From positions 1 to 25,432 of the forward strand of contig JAEZLY010000025.1 in NCBI GenBank assembly GCA_023414985.1: a stretch of DNA of 25,432 nt, given 5' to 3'. This document shows positions 15,495 to 23,131 of the stretch, one piece after another (positions within the stretch are counted from its first letter, which is position 1; each line of letters begins with the position of its first letter). Below the pieces are notes generated by a model. The model was not told where the DNA came from and searched no databases. It saw nothing but the letters and a program-made list of their open reading frames with translations. A program made the translations under genes and the position numbers. Origin of the DNA: Bacillota bacterium. GTDB lineage: Bacteria > Bacillota > Clostridia > Lachnospirales > Lachnospiraceae.

Positions 15495-16196
15495 TTAATG
15501 GTCATGAATGTACAGATTTAATTCATCGTGATACACGTCAATTCTAAGCTCCTGCACTTCGGTTTCTTCATCTAAAATAAGATCCACCATGTGATGCGGA
15601 GTTTTCCCTCCGATCGCCATGGATTTAATACAGGAAACGCAATAAACCACAACATCCTGACAAGGCATCTGAGACGCTCGCTTTTTCTGCAGCTCAGTAA
15701 CTTTTTCGATTGGTAGTTTGGGATAAAAATTATCACCACAGCAAATGGATTGTGTCCCGCTGAATTTAGAATCATTAATTTCCATTTTCATTCTCTGCAA
15801 AAGGCTTCTGACTGCTGAATGGACTTGCGGTTTGGGTCTGTATGAACAAGAGTCCTGCACCGAAACCGTTAATCCGTTGTGATTCGGCAAAGGCAAATTT
15901 TCGATGCTGTCCAAAACTTCCCATAAAGAAATTGTCTGTATCCCATCATATAGGGAACGAAATCTTCTGTCACAGCCAGCACAGTTATTAATGATCGTAG
16001 AACCCTGAGGTAGCTGCGGATCATGGTGGCAACATATGCTGTGAAGCTTTACCGGTCCAAAATACTGATTAAGCATATCTTGCATTTTATGTCCTGATTC
16101 CGGTTTGTAAATATTTAATGCGCATCCCGGGTTAAAATAACATTTTTCCATATCAATGTCGGAAATTTTAATGCTCGGAATCCGAATGCCCTCCAT
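15495..16196 (-). CDS. Two-CCG-domain Fe-S protein, heterodisulfide-reductase-B-like
   Basis: 233 residues with two complete CCG (CX_nCCX_nCxxC) cysteine sets. The first is Cys25, Cys55-56 and Cys72/75; the second is Cys117, Cys152-153 and Cys186/189. In heterodisulfide reductase subunit B such sets hold noncubane [4Fe-4S] clusters that carry electrons or reduce disulfides. The start MEGIRIPSIK has an AGGAGGATCAG ribosome site. No ferredoxin, flavin or HdrA/C-like partner is visible. Its nearest neighbour is an MFS permease ending 49 bases upstream on the same strand, so they may be co-transcribed. The exact reaction cannot be named. Confidence 0.8.
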   Translation of the reverse strand: MEGIRIPSIKISDIDMEKCYFNPGCALNIYKPESGHKMQDMLNQYFGPVKLHSICCHHDPQLPQGSTIINNCAGCDRRFRSLYDGIQTISLWEVLDSIENLPLPNHNGLTVSVQDSCSYRPKPQVHSAVRSLLQRMKMEINDSKFSGTQSICCGDNFYPKLPIEKVTELQKKRASQMPCQDVVVYCVSCIKSMAIGGKTPHHMVDLILDEETEVQELRIDVYHDELNLYIHDH

Positions 16197-16245
16197 TTAC
16201 TGATCCTCCTATGATATAACGCAGTTTACTAACTTCTGCAGATTG

Positions 16246-17454
16246 TTATAGCTCCAGATGTGTTTTTATTCCTTTTTTTCCTCTTAACAGACTCATACCC
16301 ACAAGAATCAAGACTGGAAATATCAGTGCTGCCGCTAAACCATTTTTAAGAGCATCACCGGTTGCATCTGCCACCAACCCAACTAAGGTAGGTCCCGCAG
16401 AGCATCCGGCATCTCCTGCAAGAGCAAGTAGTGCATACATGGCAGTACCTCCCCCCGGAAGCTTTAACGCCGCAAGGCTAAAGGTCCCAGGCCAAAAAAT
16501 GCCAACCGTAAATCCGCACAAAGCACATCCGAGAAGTCCCAATACTGGATTTTCAGAAAAAATAGCCAGTAGATAGCAGCCGATGCACAACAAGGCACTG
16601 AGACTCATCATGGCTTTTAGGGGAATATGGTCACTGAATTTGCCATATAAGGCTCTTGCTGTTCCCATGAAAAAAGCAAAGGCTGTCGGTCCGGCCAAAT
16701 CACCGATCATCTTTGGCACCTTCAATCCAATCTCAGCAAAGGCTGAAACCCATTGGCTCATAGATTGTTCTGATGCTCCGGCCGCTACCATCAGAACTAA
16801 AATCAACCAGAAAACCTTCTGTTTCAACAACCCCCGTATAGACAATTTTTCATGTTCCCCTGTCACCGAATACAAAGGAACGATAGCGAAATAGATACTA
16901 TTGACCAGTGGTATGATGGCCCATAAGCAAGACAGTATTCGCCAGTTATCAATAGAAAACCATCGGAAGAAAAGCGTGCTTACCAAAACAAGAAATACAT
17001 GGCCCCAACAATAGAAGGAATGAAGCAGACTCATGGCTGCCTCTTTTTTCTTTGTAGGACAGGCTTCGACAATCGGGCTGATCAGTACCTCAATGATACC
17101 TCCCCCAATAGCATAAACTGCAACTGATATCAGAAGCCCAACAAATGGATTTCCTAGTATGGAAGGCAGTACTGCAACGCCTATTAATCCTAATGCCGCA
17201 CACCAGTGAGCAGCAATAATGGCAACACGATATCCTATCCGGTCAATATATCGACTACTTAATGCATCCACCAAAAGTTGAATGAGAAAGTTTACGGTGG
17301 TCAGCAAAGTAATTTTCTGTAAGGATAGATGAAAAGCATCTGAAAGAGTAATAAAAAGCAGTGGCAAAAAGTTATTAACAATGGCTTGTGTGATGTAGCC
17401 AAGGTAACTGGCATAGATCGTATGTTCATAGTGATTTCGTATACGCTGTAACAT
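16246..17454 (-). CDS. Major facilitator superfamily transporter
   Basis: 402 residues from the ATG at 17454, chosen because AGGAAGGA lies at ideal distance; an ATG 45 bases earlier abuts its ribosome site. About twelve hydrophobic helices are visible. The MFS motif A region between helices 2 and 3 is LSSRYIDRIGYRVAI, and the equivalent after helix 8 is YGKFSDHIPLKAMM. IGGGIIEVLISPIVEACPTK resembles fucose-permease-type sugar carriers. The substrate cannot be read from sequence. It precedes the Fe-S protein gene on the same strand with a 49-base gap. Confidence 0.88.
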   Translation of the reverse strand: MLQRIRNHYEHTIYASYLGYITQAIVNNFLPLLFITLSDAFHLSLQKITLLTTVNFLIQLLVDALSSRYIDRIGYRVAIIAAHWCAALGLIGVAVLPSILGNPFVGLLISVAVYAIGGGIIEVLISPIVEACPTKKKEAAMSLLHSFYCWGHVFLVLVSTLFFRWFSIDNWRILSCLWAIIPLVNSIYFAIVPLYSVTGEHEKLSIRGLLKQKVFWLILVLMVAAGASEQSMSQWVSAFAEIGLKVPKMIGDLAGPTAFAFFMGTARALYGKFSDHIPLKAMMSLSALLCIGCYLLAIFSENPVLGLLGCALCGFTVGIFWPGTFSLAALKLPGGGTAMYALLALAGDAGCSAGPTLVGLVADATGDALKNGLAAALIFPVLILVGMSLLRGKKGIKTHLEL

Positions 17455-17541
17455 AGCTTGTTCCTTCCTGCGTTGATCTTTTGTAAATAGTAGCATCATC
17501 TCCTGTTAATAATATCTTCCTTCAATGGACAGGAGAATGCC

Positions 17542-18117
17542 TTATAAATTCTTATCCACTATTTCTTTTAGAACCGGTAAGACATCATTTTCAAACCATG
17601 TGTTTTGTTTCAACCATCCAAGATTTAAAGGAGAAGGATGAACCAATGGAAAATATTCCGGTAAATACTTCTGAAAATTTCTCACTGTCTCAGTTAAACT
17701 TCTCTCACGTTGCTTGTTTAAATAATATTTCTGCGCATAGCTACCGATTAGAATTATAATTTCAATATTAGGCATCTCATCAAGTAAACGTGGATGCCAT
17801 TTTTCTGCAAAGCCTTTTCTGGGTGGAGCATCACCGGTTTTCGCTTTACCTGGATAATAGAAATCCATAGGCAAATGAGCGATACGATTCGTACTATAAA
17901 ATATCTCGCGAGATACTCCCATCCACTCTCTTAATCTGTCACCACTGAAATCATTCCAAAACAATTGAGTAGCTTCTGCTTTCCGCCCCGGTGCCTGTCC
18001 GACAATGGCAATGCGAGCATCCACAGAAGCTTTAAATAATGGTGGGATCCCCCGCTTTGTATAGGACTCGTTCATTGGGTCAGCCATAATTTCTTGTTTG
18101 ATTTTTTCGAATATCAT
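17542..18117 (-). CDS. Uracil-DNA glycosylase family protein
   Basis: 191 residues. The two UDG-superfamily signatures are present: VGQAPGRKAEAT (39-50, substrate-side motif 1) and VHPSPLN (159-165, motif 2). The family normally excises uracil from DNA. This short form resembles the Gram-positive UDG-like group, not the classical Ung family, and I see no four-cysteine Fe-S set as in families 4 and 5. The ATG overlaps the stop of the small membrane protein gene (TAATG), with AAAGAGA as ribosome site, so the two are translationally coupled. Confidence 0.82.
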   Translation of the reverse strand: MIFEKIKQEIMADPMNESYTKRGIPPLFKASVDARIAIVGQAPGRKAEATQLFWNDFSGDRLREWMGVSREIFYSTNRIAHLPMDFYYPGKAKTGDAPPRKGFAEKWHPRLLDEMPNIEIIILIGSYAQKYYLNKQRERSLTETVRNFQKYLPEYFPLVHPSPLNLGWLKQNTWFENDVLPVLKEIVDKNL

Positions 18118-18410
18118 TATATCTCTTTCTTTCGATGATTAATTCTAAGAGCAAGATCAAAAGCGATCGAAGCAATAAGTGAACTCGCACATGCAGCCAG
18201 TAATAGCATTCCCATAACAAATCTGCCTAATGACTGAAAGCTCTCGCTTGTTACACTATACATGGTAATAAAATTGTATAACATAAAAGGAAATAATACA
18301 ATTGCAGGAATATATTTCACATATCTTCTTTTCTTAAACAATAAATTTAATATGAAAGTTATAATAATTGCTGCTATGGATATTAAAATCAATATGAGAC
18401 CAAAATTCAT
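18117..18410 (-). CDS. Small three-helix membrane protein of unknown function
   Basis: 97 residues with three predicted membrane helices (about 4-24, 33-52 and 63-87), a basic KKRRYVK loop and a basic tail NHRKKEI. I do not recognise the family. AAAGGGGAG lies five bases before the ATG, a strong ribosome site. Its stop overlaps the start of the UDG-family gene, so they share a transcript, but I see no functional reason for the pairing. Confidence 0.7.
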   Translation of the reverse strand: MNFGLILILISIAAIIITFILNLLFKKRRYVKYIPAIVLFPFMLYNFITMYSVTSESFQSLGRFVMGMLLLAACASSLIASIAFDLALRINHRKKEI

Positions 18411-18491
18411 AAAAACTCCCCTTTCTTTATTCGTTTCTGATTAGACGAATGACATAACCGGTCTGTTCCATAACGCAACTATTGCCAAGTA

Positions 18492-19088
18492 TTATATGTA
18501 CTTTTCCCAATCTTCGTACTCCATATAAACCCTGGTTTGAGCCTCGACACTACTTCCGTAAATCATTTTAACAACATGCAGGGAGAGATCAATTCCTGCT
18601 GATATTCCGGCAGAAGTATAAAGTTTATCTTTACCAAGGAAACGATTCCCTGGCTTAATGATTGCTTTCGGAGCTATTTCGATGAGATCCGGTATGACTT
18701 CATGATGTGTTATGCATTCTACTCCATCCAGTAAACCTAATATTCCAAGTATGCGGGCACCTGAGCATACGGACATTGTTAACTTAGAGCTGTTATAATT
18801 TATAGTGACCCATCGAAGGACAGATTCTTTCTGCATTTCGGCTTTGGATCCGATACCGCCAGGGATTATCAAAACGTCTATATGTGGATGATCTGAAAAG
18901 CTGTAATCAGGTAATACCTTAAGACCATTCACCGATTTGATTTCTTTTCCATCCTCTGTTATTGTAAATACATGAAATAATTCATCTTGGCTTAAGCTGG
19001 AAGAAACTGAAAACACTTCAAAAGGGCCAGCAAAATCCAATAATTCGATCTCATTAAAAATAAAAACTCCTACATTTAACATAATCAT
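18492..19088 (-). CDS. DJ-1/PfpI family protein (isonitrile-hydratase-like)
   Basis: 198 residues of the DJ-1/PfpI fold. The start NVGVFIFNEIELLDFAGPFE is typical of the isonitrile hydratase/AraC-amidase branch. The nucleophile elbow is SVCSGA with Cys108, and TSAGISAGIDLSLHVV follows the core. No DNA-binding domain is attached. Members include isonitrile hydratases, glyoxalases and chaperones; the reaction here is unknown. AAAGGAGGATGA precedes the ATG. It lies 27 bases after the GNAT gene on the same strand, probably in one operon. Confidence 0.87.
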   Translation of the reverse strand: MIMLNVGVFIFNEIELLDFAGPFEVFSVSSSLSQDELFHVFTITEDGKEIKSVNGLKVLPDYSFSDHPHIDVLIIPGGIGSKAEMQKESVLRWVTINYNSSKLTMSVCSGARILGILGLLDGVECITHHEVIPDLIEIAPKAIIKPGNRFLGKDKLYTSAGISAGIDLSLHVVKMIYGSSVEAQTRVYMEYEDWEKYI

Positions 19089-19115
19089 TCATCCTCCTTT
19101 TCATTCTTACATTTG

Positions 19116-19580
19116 CTAAAAATACTGATAATAATAAATAAAGCTCTGATTTTTTTTGAAATTCATTTTCTCGTAAAGTTCCTGAGCAGGGTAATTATCG
19201 ATTGCTGTACATAATGTAATACCTTTTGATTCACTTTTGGATGAAAAGCGGATTGATTGTTCTATCAATGCTTTGCCGACCCCCATTCCTCTGAATTCTT
19301 TTTTAACAAATAAATCATTTAGAATCCATACTCTTTTCATTGATACAGACGAAAACGAAGGGTATAATTGAACAAAACCGATCATTTGCTTTGTTTCTCC
19401 ATCCGGAATATTAGCTACGAAAATTACCGAATCACCTTTATCCAACCGTTCCCTAATGAACGCCAGTTCGGCAGTTCCATCTGTTTGCTGTCCGTAAAAC
19501 TCTCTATAGGAAGCAAATAATTCTACAAATTGATTTAGCTGTTCAACTTCAATCCTCTTTACTACAAAATCCTCCGACAC
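19116..19580 (-). CDS. GNAT-family N-acetyltransferase
   Basis: 154 residues starting at a GTG with GGGGGAG seven bases upstream. The acetyl-CoA loop is visible as LNDLFVKKEFRGMGVGKALI (R/Q-x-x-G-x-G/A), and NYPAQELYEKMNFKKNQSF is the terminal helix-strand unit. It should acetylate an amine; the substrate is unknown. It is the first gene of a two-gene operon with the DJ-1/PfpI gene. A good promoter lies about 95 bases upstream. Confidence 0.88.
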   Translation of the reverse strand: MSEDFVVKRIEVEQLNQFVELFASYREFYGQQTDGTAELAFIRERLDKGDSVIFVANIPDGETKQMIGFVQLYPSFSSVSMKRVWILNDLFVKKEFRGMGVGKALIEQSIRFSSKSESKGITLCTAIDNYPAQELYEKMNFKKNQSFIYYYQYF

Positions 19581-19665
19581 TTTAATCTCCCCCTTTTGTA
19601 ATTACTTTGGTAAATGTATTCATAGTGGTCTGATTACTAGTTAGCCATTGCTCAAAGCTCTTAAT

Positions 19666-19702
19666 AATGTATTATTATACATTTATTTGTATATTAAATC
19701 AA
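19666..19702 (-). promoter_or_regulatory. Promoter of the GNAT/DJ-1 operon with palindrome over the -10 box
   Basis: On the minus strand TTGATT (19702-19697), a 17-bp spacer and TATAAT (19679-19674) form a strong promoter. A perfect 7-bp inverted repeat AATGTAT-N4-ATACATT (19666-19683) overlaps the -10 box and could be an operator. The regulator is not identified. Confidence 0.65.
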
Positions 19703-19780
19703 TACTTAATAGATAAAATCTTCCAAATTCATGCCAGTACTTTCATACCATATAAACCTCTTTTGTATTTGCACTAAAAA

Positions 19781-19818
19781 ACCCCTCGATATGTCACCAA
19801 AAATACATACCGAAGGGT
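19781..19818 (-). terminator. Rho-independent terminator (minus strand)
   Basis: ACCCTTCGGTATGT pairs with ACATATCGAGGGGT across a 10-base loop with two non-Watson-Crick positions, and TTTTTT follows directly on the minus strand. It lies 550 bases past the DUF262 gene, so it probably once served a gene now decayed. Confidence 0.75.
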
Positions 19819-19913
19819 ATTCAAGTCAATTAACTGATTTCATGATGTATTATCATTCAAACTCATTATTTTATGTACTTATCGAAGCCCCCTATTTTGA
19901 TATCAACACTACT

Positions 19914-19939
19914 GTCTCCACGTGGGTTGAGTGGTGACA
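19914..19939. repeat. Left copy of a 26/27-bp repeat flanking the accessory island
   Basis: Begins GTCTCCACGTGG and matches the copy at 25153-25179 in 23 of 27 alignment columns, in the same orientation. It contains the palindrome CCACGTGG. A more degenerate relative follows at about 19976-20020 (CTCCAC..., GTGGTA, AAGTTCTATAT). It could be a recombination site or an old transposon end. Confidence 0.6.
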
Positions 19940-20114
19940 AGTGCTATATTTAGGCTATAAAATATATGTTTACTACCTCCACTCCATGGTGCGTGGTACG
20001 GTAGCAAGTTCTATATGTCACCTTCTAATTTTATAGTTACACGTCTCCAATGGGAATAGGAAATATCTTAATTCAATGTATCCCATCATTCAGTACCTTT
20101 TTATAATAATCATT

Positions 20115-20305
20115 TTACGCTATTGAATAAGATCCTTCAGAATCCATATAGATACTGACTTTGTCATCTTTAATGTCTTTTTTAAATTTTCAATTAAGGA
20201 TTGAAAAATACGCAGCTTGCCATAATACTCGCAAACATCTTTATATAATATTTTTGCTTTATTTGCATCTTTATATATATTTATATCCAGTACCTCACAT
20301 ATTAA
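20115..20305 (-). pseudogene. Frameshifted remnant of an unknown gene
   Basis: The minus strand reads LICEVLDINIYKDANKAK and then YKDVCEYYGKLRIFQSLIE without a stop for about 40 codons. A one-base shift in an A-run then gives KKDIKDDKVSIYMDSEGSYS and a stop at 20115. The composition looks protein-like, but no start codon with a ribosome site is present. I do not recognise a family. It may be the broken end of an accessory gene beside the DUF262 gene. Confidence 0.35.
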
Positions 20306-20371
20306 CTAATTCATTTTATATATTTGACAAAACATAGAAGTAAAATCATATATTACAAGATGGAATATTAT

Positions 20372-22105
20372 TTAATTTTCAAAGTTCCATCTTTCTAAAG
20401 CAAACTCCATAATCTTATCATGTCTTCTTGAAATTGCTTCGGAATCCCATTTGGGTTTTTTTCGCTTTTCATCTAAGAAATCCACAATTTCCACCTGCTG
20501 TTTCAATACTGGATTTTCGTTATAAGTTTTTAACTTATTAGCAAAAGGTTTGTTACCAATTGACGCATTGTGTGAACCAGATATAAGCATAAGATTTCCC
20601 AAACAGTTTAACCAGTCTTTTATAAAATCATCGGAATACATGTTGTTTTTATCTACTTCATAACCGGCAGCTATCCACTCTAAATCCTCTGTTTGTGGAG
20701 AGATATGCTCTATCTGTTCCTTTGGTATTTTTATTTTACTTGTGTCATATCCCTTCAATTGAATGCTATGCTCATATTCCCACAATACATAATTTATCAT
20801 GCTGTTCTGATACATGTTTCCATCTAAATACTCTTGCATTCTGGTATCGCTCCAATACCAGTTATCATTTAGTACATTTTTAACTTCCTCATTAAGAGCA
20901 AGAACATCCCCTTTAAAATTTCTTAACGTAGGATACAATTTGCTAACCAAGTCGGAACGGCTATTAATCAATTTATATCTAAAACTCAATATCTCCATCG
21001 TTTTGAATAATTGATTGAGTTTATCTTTATCCTCTTTAAAATATTTTAGACCTTTTAATAAAAATGGATACACAAAATATGGCATACCAATTCTAATCAA
21101 CTTTGATAAATACTTATTTTTCAATCCTTGAAGGTATTTAACATTTGAAAAGGTCGTATGCAATTCATCTGTAAAACCTTTTATCCATTCAACCTTGTCT
21201 GTTTTAAGTTTCTTATATTCATCAATAATATCGTCAATACTTCTATATCCAAATCCTTTAGCTGTATATGCATGACAATGATATGTAAAAATTCTGTCCT
21301 CATTCAATTCTCTTAAATCTTCAGAATCGTTATTTTCTTTTAAATCATTTATCAATCTGTATATAGGATCAAACTTATCTGCAACATAAGTAATATTAGC
21401 ATCGGTCTCTTTAGTATCACTTACAACATAAAGCTGATACATAAAAAAAGATTTTAATTTTTCTAAGTTTGTTAATTCTTTACCGCGATTATTTTGTAAT
21501 TCGAACATTAAAGCAGAATCTTTTTTACCTTGTAATTCAATACAATTTACCTGTGCTTCCTCTAAGATAGAAAAGATATTTACTATTTCATCTGTACTCA
21601 TGTCTGATAATTCTTTTTCAAAATAGTCTTTAGCATCTTTCATTCTTTTTTGGGAAGGGGTTGTAATACTGCATTCCTTTTTATTTTCAACAATAATAGT
21701 GTCGTAACATCCTCTATCATAATCAACTGGGCGAAGCTTTATTACTCCATCATCTTTGAAATATATCTTTTCCTTTTTCTTGAAATTAACTTTATCTAAA
21801 ATATCTGGATCTTTCTTCGAACGTATAGATAGTACGTTTAATAGTGCTCTTACAAAGATTGTTAACGTAGTCAATCTCTGCTGCCCATCAATTACTTCAT
21901 ATATTGCATCTTTCTGAATTGTTTCAATCAGCAAATTCCCATAGCAATATACATTCCCTCCCACTTGCTGTTCTTTCAAATCTTCCAGAAATACTTTTCT
22001 TTCCTTTTCGTCCCACGAATATGCTCTTTGATATACTGGAATAATCATTGTCTTCTCAGAACTATCAAACAATCCCTTGATGCTCTTTTGTGAAAACTGC
22101 ATCAT
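20372..22105 (-). CDS. DUF262-DUF1524 protein (GmrSD-like candidate defence nuclease)
   Basis: 577 residues from the ATG at 22105, chosen because GGGAGG lies nine bases upstream; a longer in-frame start at 22162 has no ribosome site. The N-terminal DUF262 domain carries IPVYQR (22-27) and the nucleotide-binding signature DGQQR (73-77, EVIDGQQRLTTLT). The C-terminal DUF1524 domain has an HNH-type set: EQIEHISPQ with His467, then LGNLMLISGSHNASIGNKPF. This order is that of GmrS-GmrD fusions, type IV enzymes that use NTP and cut modified phage DNA. It stands alone among recombinase remnants, typical of a mobile defence cargo. Activity is inferred from family only. Confidence 0.87.
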   Translation of the reverse strand: MMQFSQKSIKGLFDSSEKTMIIPVYQRAYSWDEKERKVFLEDLKEQQVGGNVYCYGNLLIETIQKDAIYEVIDGQQRLTTLTIFVRALLNVLSIRSKKDPDILDKVNFKKKEKIYFKDDGVIKLRPVDYDRGCYDTIIVENKKECSITTPSQKRMKDAKDYFEKELSDMSTDEIVNIFSILEEAQVNCIELQGKKDSALMFELQNNRGKELTNLEKLKSFFMYQLYVVSDTKETDANITYVADKFDPIYRLINDLKENNDSEDLRELNEDRIFTYHCHAYTAKGFGYRSIDDIIDEYKKLKTDKVEWIKGFTDELHTTFSNVKYLQGLKNKYLSKLIRIGMPYFVYPFLLKGLKYFKEDKDKLNQLFKTMEILSFRYKLINSRSDLVSKLYPTLRNFKGDVLALNEEVKNVLNDNWYWSDTRMQEYLDGNMYQNSMINYVLWEYEHSIQLKGYDTSKIKIPKEQIEHISPQTEDLEWIAAGYEVDKNNMYSDDFIKDWLNCLGNLMLISGSHNASIGNKPFANKLKTYNENPVLKQQVEIVDFLDEKRKKPKWDSEAISRRHDKIMEFALERWNFEN

Positions 22106-22152
22106 ATCAGATATCCTCCCATTCTTACAAACAAATCTACATAGTTTATTTA

Positions 22153-22181
22153 ATTTTACCATTTTATTACCAAAACAACAA
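22153..22181 (-). promoter_or_regulatory. Probable promoter of the DUF262 gene
   Basis: On the minus strand TTGTTG (22181-22176), a 17-bp spacer and TAAAAT (22158-22153) lie about 50 bases before the chosen start. It also lies so close to the longer alternative start (22162) that the longer protein could not be made from it. Confidence 0.5.
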
Positions 22182-22214
22182 TTAATATAACAAATTCCTC
22201 CAAGAATTTTAATA

Positions 22215-22239
22215 AGCCCTCGGTTTTACTCCGAAGGCT
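22215..22239 (-). terminator. Rho-independent terminator after recombinase remnant
   Basis: AGCCTTCGG and CCGAGGGCT form a 9-position stem with one mismatch and a 7-base loop on the minus strand, followed by the T-rich TATTAAAATTC. It sits 21 bases past the stop of a decayed recombinase end, so it is likely that gene's old terminator. Confidence 0.65.
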
Positions 22240-22260
22240 CACTTTAATACTCATTACTTC

Positions 22261-22350
22261 CTATTTCTTCACCTTCCACAACTCAGCTTCAAGCTCCAGT
22301 CCATTTTCAAATACAAACCTCATATGCTTGGTATGCTTGACAAGAACCTT
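22261..22350 (-). pseudogene. Remnant of a serine recombinase C-terminus (copy 1)
   Basis: The minus strand reads KVLVKHTKHMRFVFENGLEL and ends LWKVKK and a TAG, with an in-frame TAA immediately upstream, so only about 30 codons survive. The pattern (hydrophobic strand, KHxKHMRFVFENGLELE) is the typical last strand pair of large serine recombinases in Firmicutes. A second copy with the same ending, GKVKK, lies at 24358. No catalytic domain is present. Confidence 0.65.
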
Positions 22351-22447
22351 TTAGATACAATTCAACGATGACCCCTAAAATAGAATCCTTTTATATGTTG
22401 AAAACCGAATGGTACCACACTAGTCAGACTTTATAATTCTTCATACT

Positions 22448-22657
22448 TTATTTGTATTCTCTCTTAATTCTTTCTGCATACTCTTCTTTAGTTTCATCGT
22501 CATAAAGATATTTCTCAAGTGTTGATTCCCGTATTCTACCTTCATTTACATCCTTCAAAGTATCATTAGCGGCTTCTTCTCCGAGCATATCAAGTATCTT
22601 ACAATAATTTACTACATCTAATTTGGTTTTTCCCATAATCCAACCCCATTCTTTCAT
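22448..22657 (-). CDS. Small protein of unknown function (69 aa)
   Basis: 69 residues, strongly charged, probably helical, without membrane segment or signal peptide. I do not recognise a family. It starts 15 bases after the stop of the 108-residue gene, so the two are likely one transcript. No strong ribosome site precedes this ATG; an ATG seven codons in has GGGGTTGG upstream and may be the true start. The context of recombinase remnants and a MerR gene suggests mobile-element cargo. Confidence 0.5.
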   Translation of the reverse strand: MKEWGWIMGKTKLDVVNYCKILDMLGEEAANDTLKDVNEGRIRESTLEKYLYDDETKEEYAERIKREYK

Positions 22658-22672
22658 ACTACTATCTACATC

Positions 22673-22999
22673 TTACTCTACGTCATCTTCAGCGAATTCC
22701 TTTCCATCATCCTTCCTTATTACATTTTCTACTGCTTTTACAAATTCCTTTTTTAAGGCAGGCTCATTCTTAATCTTCTCTTTTCGGTCTTTCATAAACA
22801 TAATTCCTTTTTTACCTAATTTTACAATTCCTATTACAGTCGCTACAATCGCTCCTCCTGCGAGTAATAGCCCAGGAGTTGCTTCAGCAACAGCAGTATC
22901 ACCTATATTCTTATACAATTTTTCCATGCTACCACCTGCATTTTGTAAATCAATTCTCACTTTATTATAATCGCCCAAATTATCTATTAGATTGCCCAT
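22673..22999 (-). CDS. Small single-helix membrane protein of unknown function
   Basis: 108 residues: a polar N-terminal 40, one membrane helix near 42-62 (TPGLLLAGGAIVATVIGIVK), then a highly charged tail ending in acidic residues. I do not recognise a named family. GAGGAGG lies about eleven bases before the ATG. It is followed closely by the 69-residue gene and preceded, after 132 bases with paired hairpins, by the MerR-type gene; all three may be one operon. Confidence 0.65.
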   Translation of the reverse strand: MGNLIDNLGDYNKVRIDLQNAGGSMEKLYKNIGDTAVAEATPGLLLAGGAIVATVIGIVKLGKKGIMFMKDRKEKIKNEPALKKEFVKAVENVIRKDDGKEFAEDDVE

Positions 23000-23061
23000 T
23001 ATCAGAATACCTCCTCATCTTTAATTAAATCATTTTGTTATTTTCTTCTTTTCTCTTTTAT

Positions 23062-23089
23062 CAAGACCTTTTCAGTCTTGCCCAAGACT
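23062..23089 (-). promoter_or_regulatory. Mutually exclusive hairpins, attenuator-like
   Basis: Three short segments compete in minus-strand RNA: AGTCTTG, CAAGACT and GTCTTG. The first two can pair (AGTCTT-GGGC-AAGACT), or the second and third can pair (CAAGAC-TGAAAAG-GTCTTG), the latter followed by ATAAAAG. It lies between the MerR gene and the 108-residue gene. The stems are only six bases, so this could be chance. Confidence 0.35.
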
Positions 23090-23131
23090 ACCCTTATCTC
23101 GCTTTGGGGTGTGGAAAACCAAATTATATTT

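Larger units (their letters stand above)
19581..20371. other. 791-bp gap without an intact gene
   Basis: This AT-rich stretch holds the GNAT promoter (19674-19702), a minus-strand terminator (19781-19818), a repeat shared with the far side of the island (19914-19939) with a degenerate neighbour (about 19976-20020), and a broken reading frame (20115-20305). I see no intact gene or RNA gene. A 68-codon plus-strand frame at 19731-19937 runs through the terminator and looks spurious. Confidence 0.7.
22106..22447. other. 342-bp gap: DUF262 promoter, terminator and recombinase remnant
   Basis: Contains the probable promoter of the DUF262 gene (22153-22181), a minus-strand terminator (22215-22239) and a 30-codon recombinase tail (22261-22350). 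I see no intact gene. The remaining bases, 22354-22447, hold nothing I recognise. Confidence 0.65.

Noticed and set aside
19731..19937. 68-codon plus-strand frame
   Set aside because: Runs straight through a terminator hairpin and a repeat, with no ribosome site and no recognisable protein features.
22106..22162. Upstream start giving a longer DUF262 protein
   Set aside because: No ribosome site, and the best promoter (-10 at 22153-22158) lies on top of it; the ATG at 22105 has GGGAGG at ideal distance.
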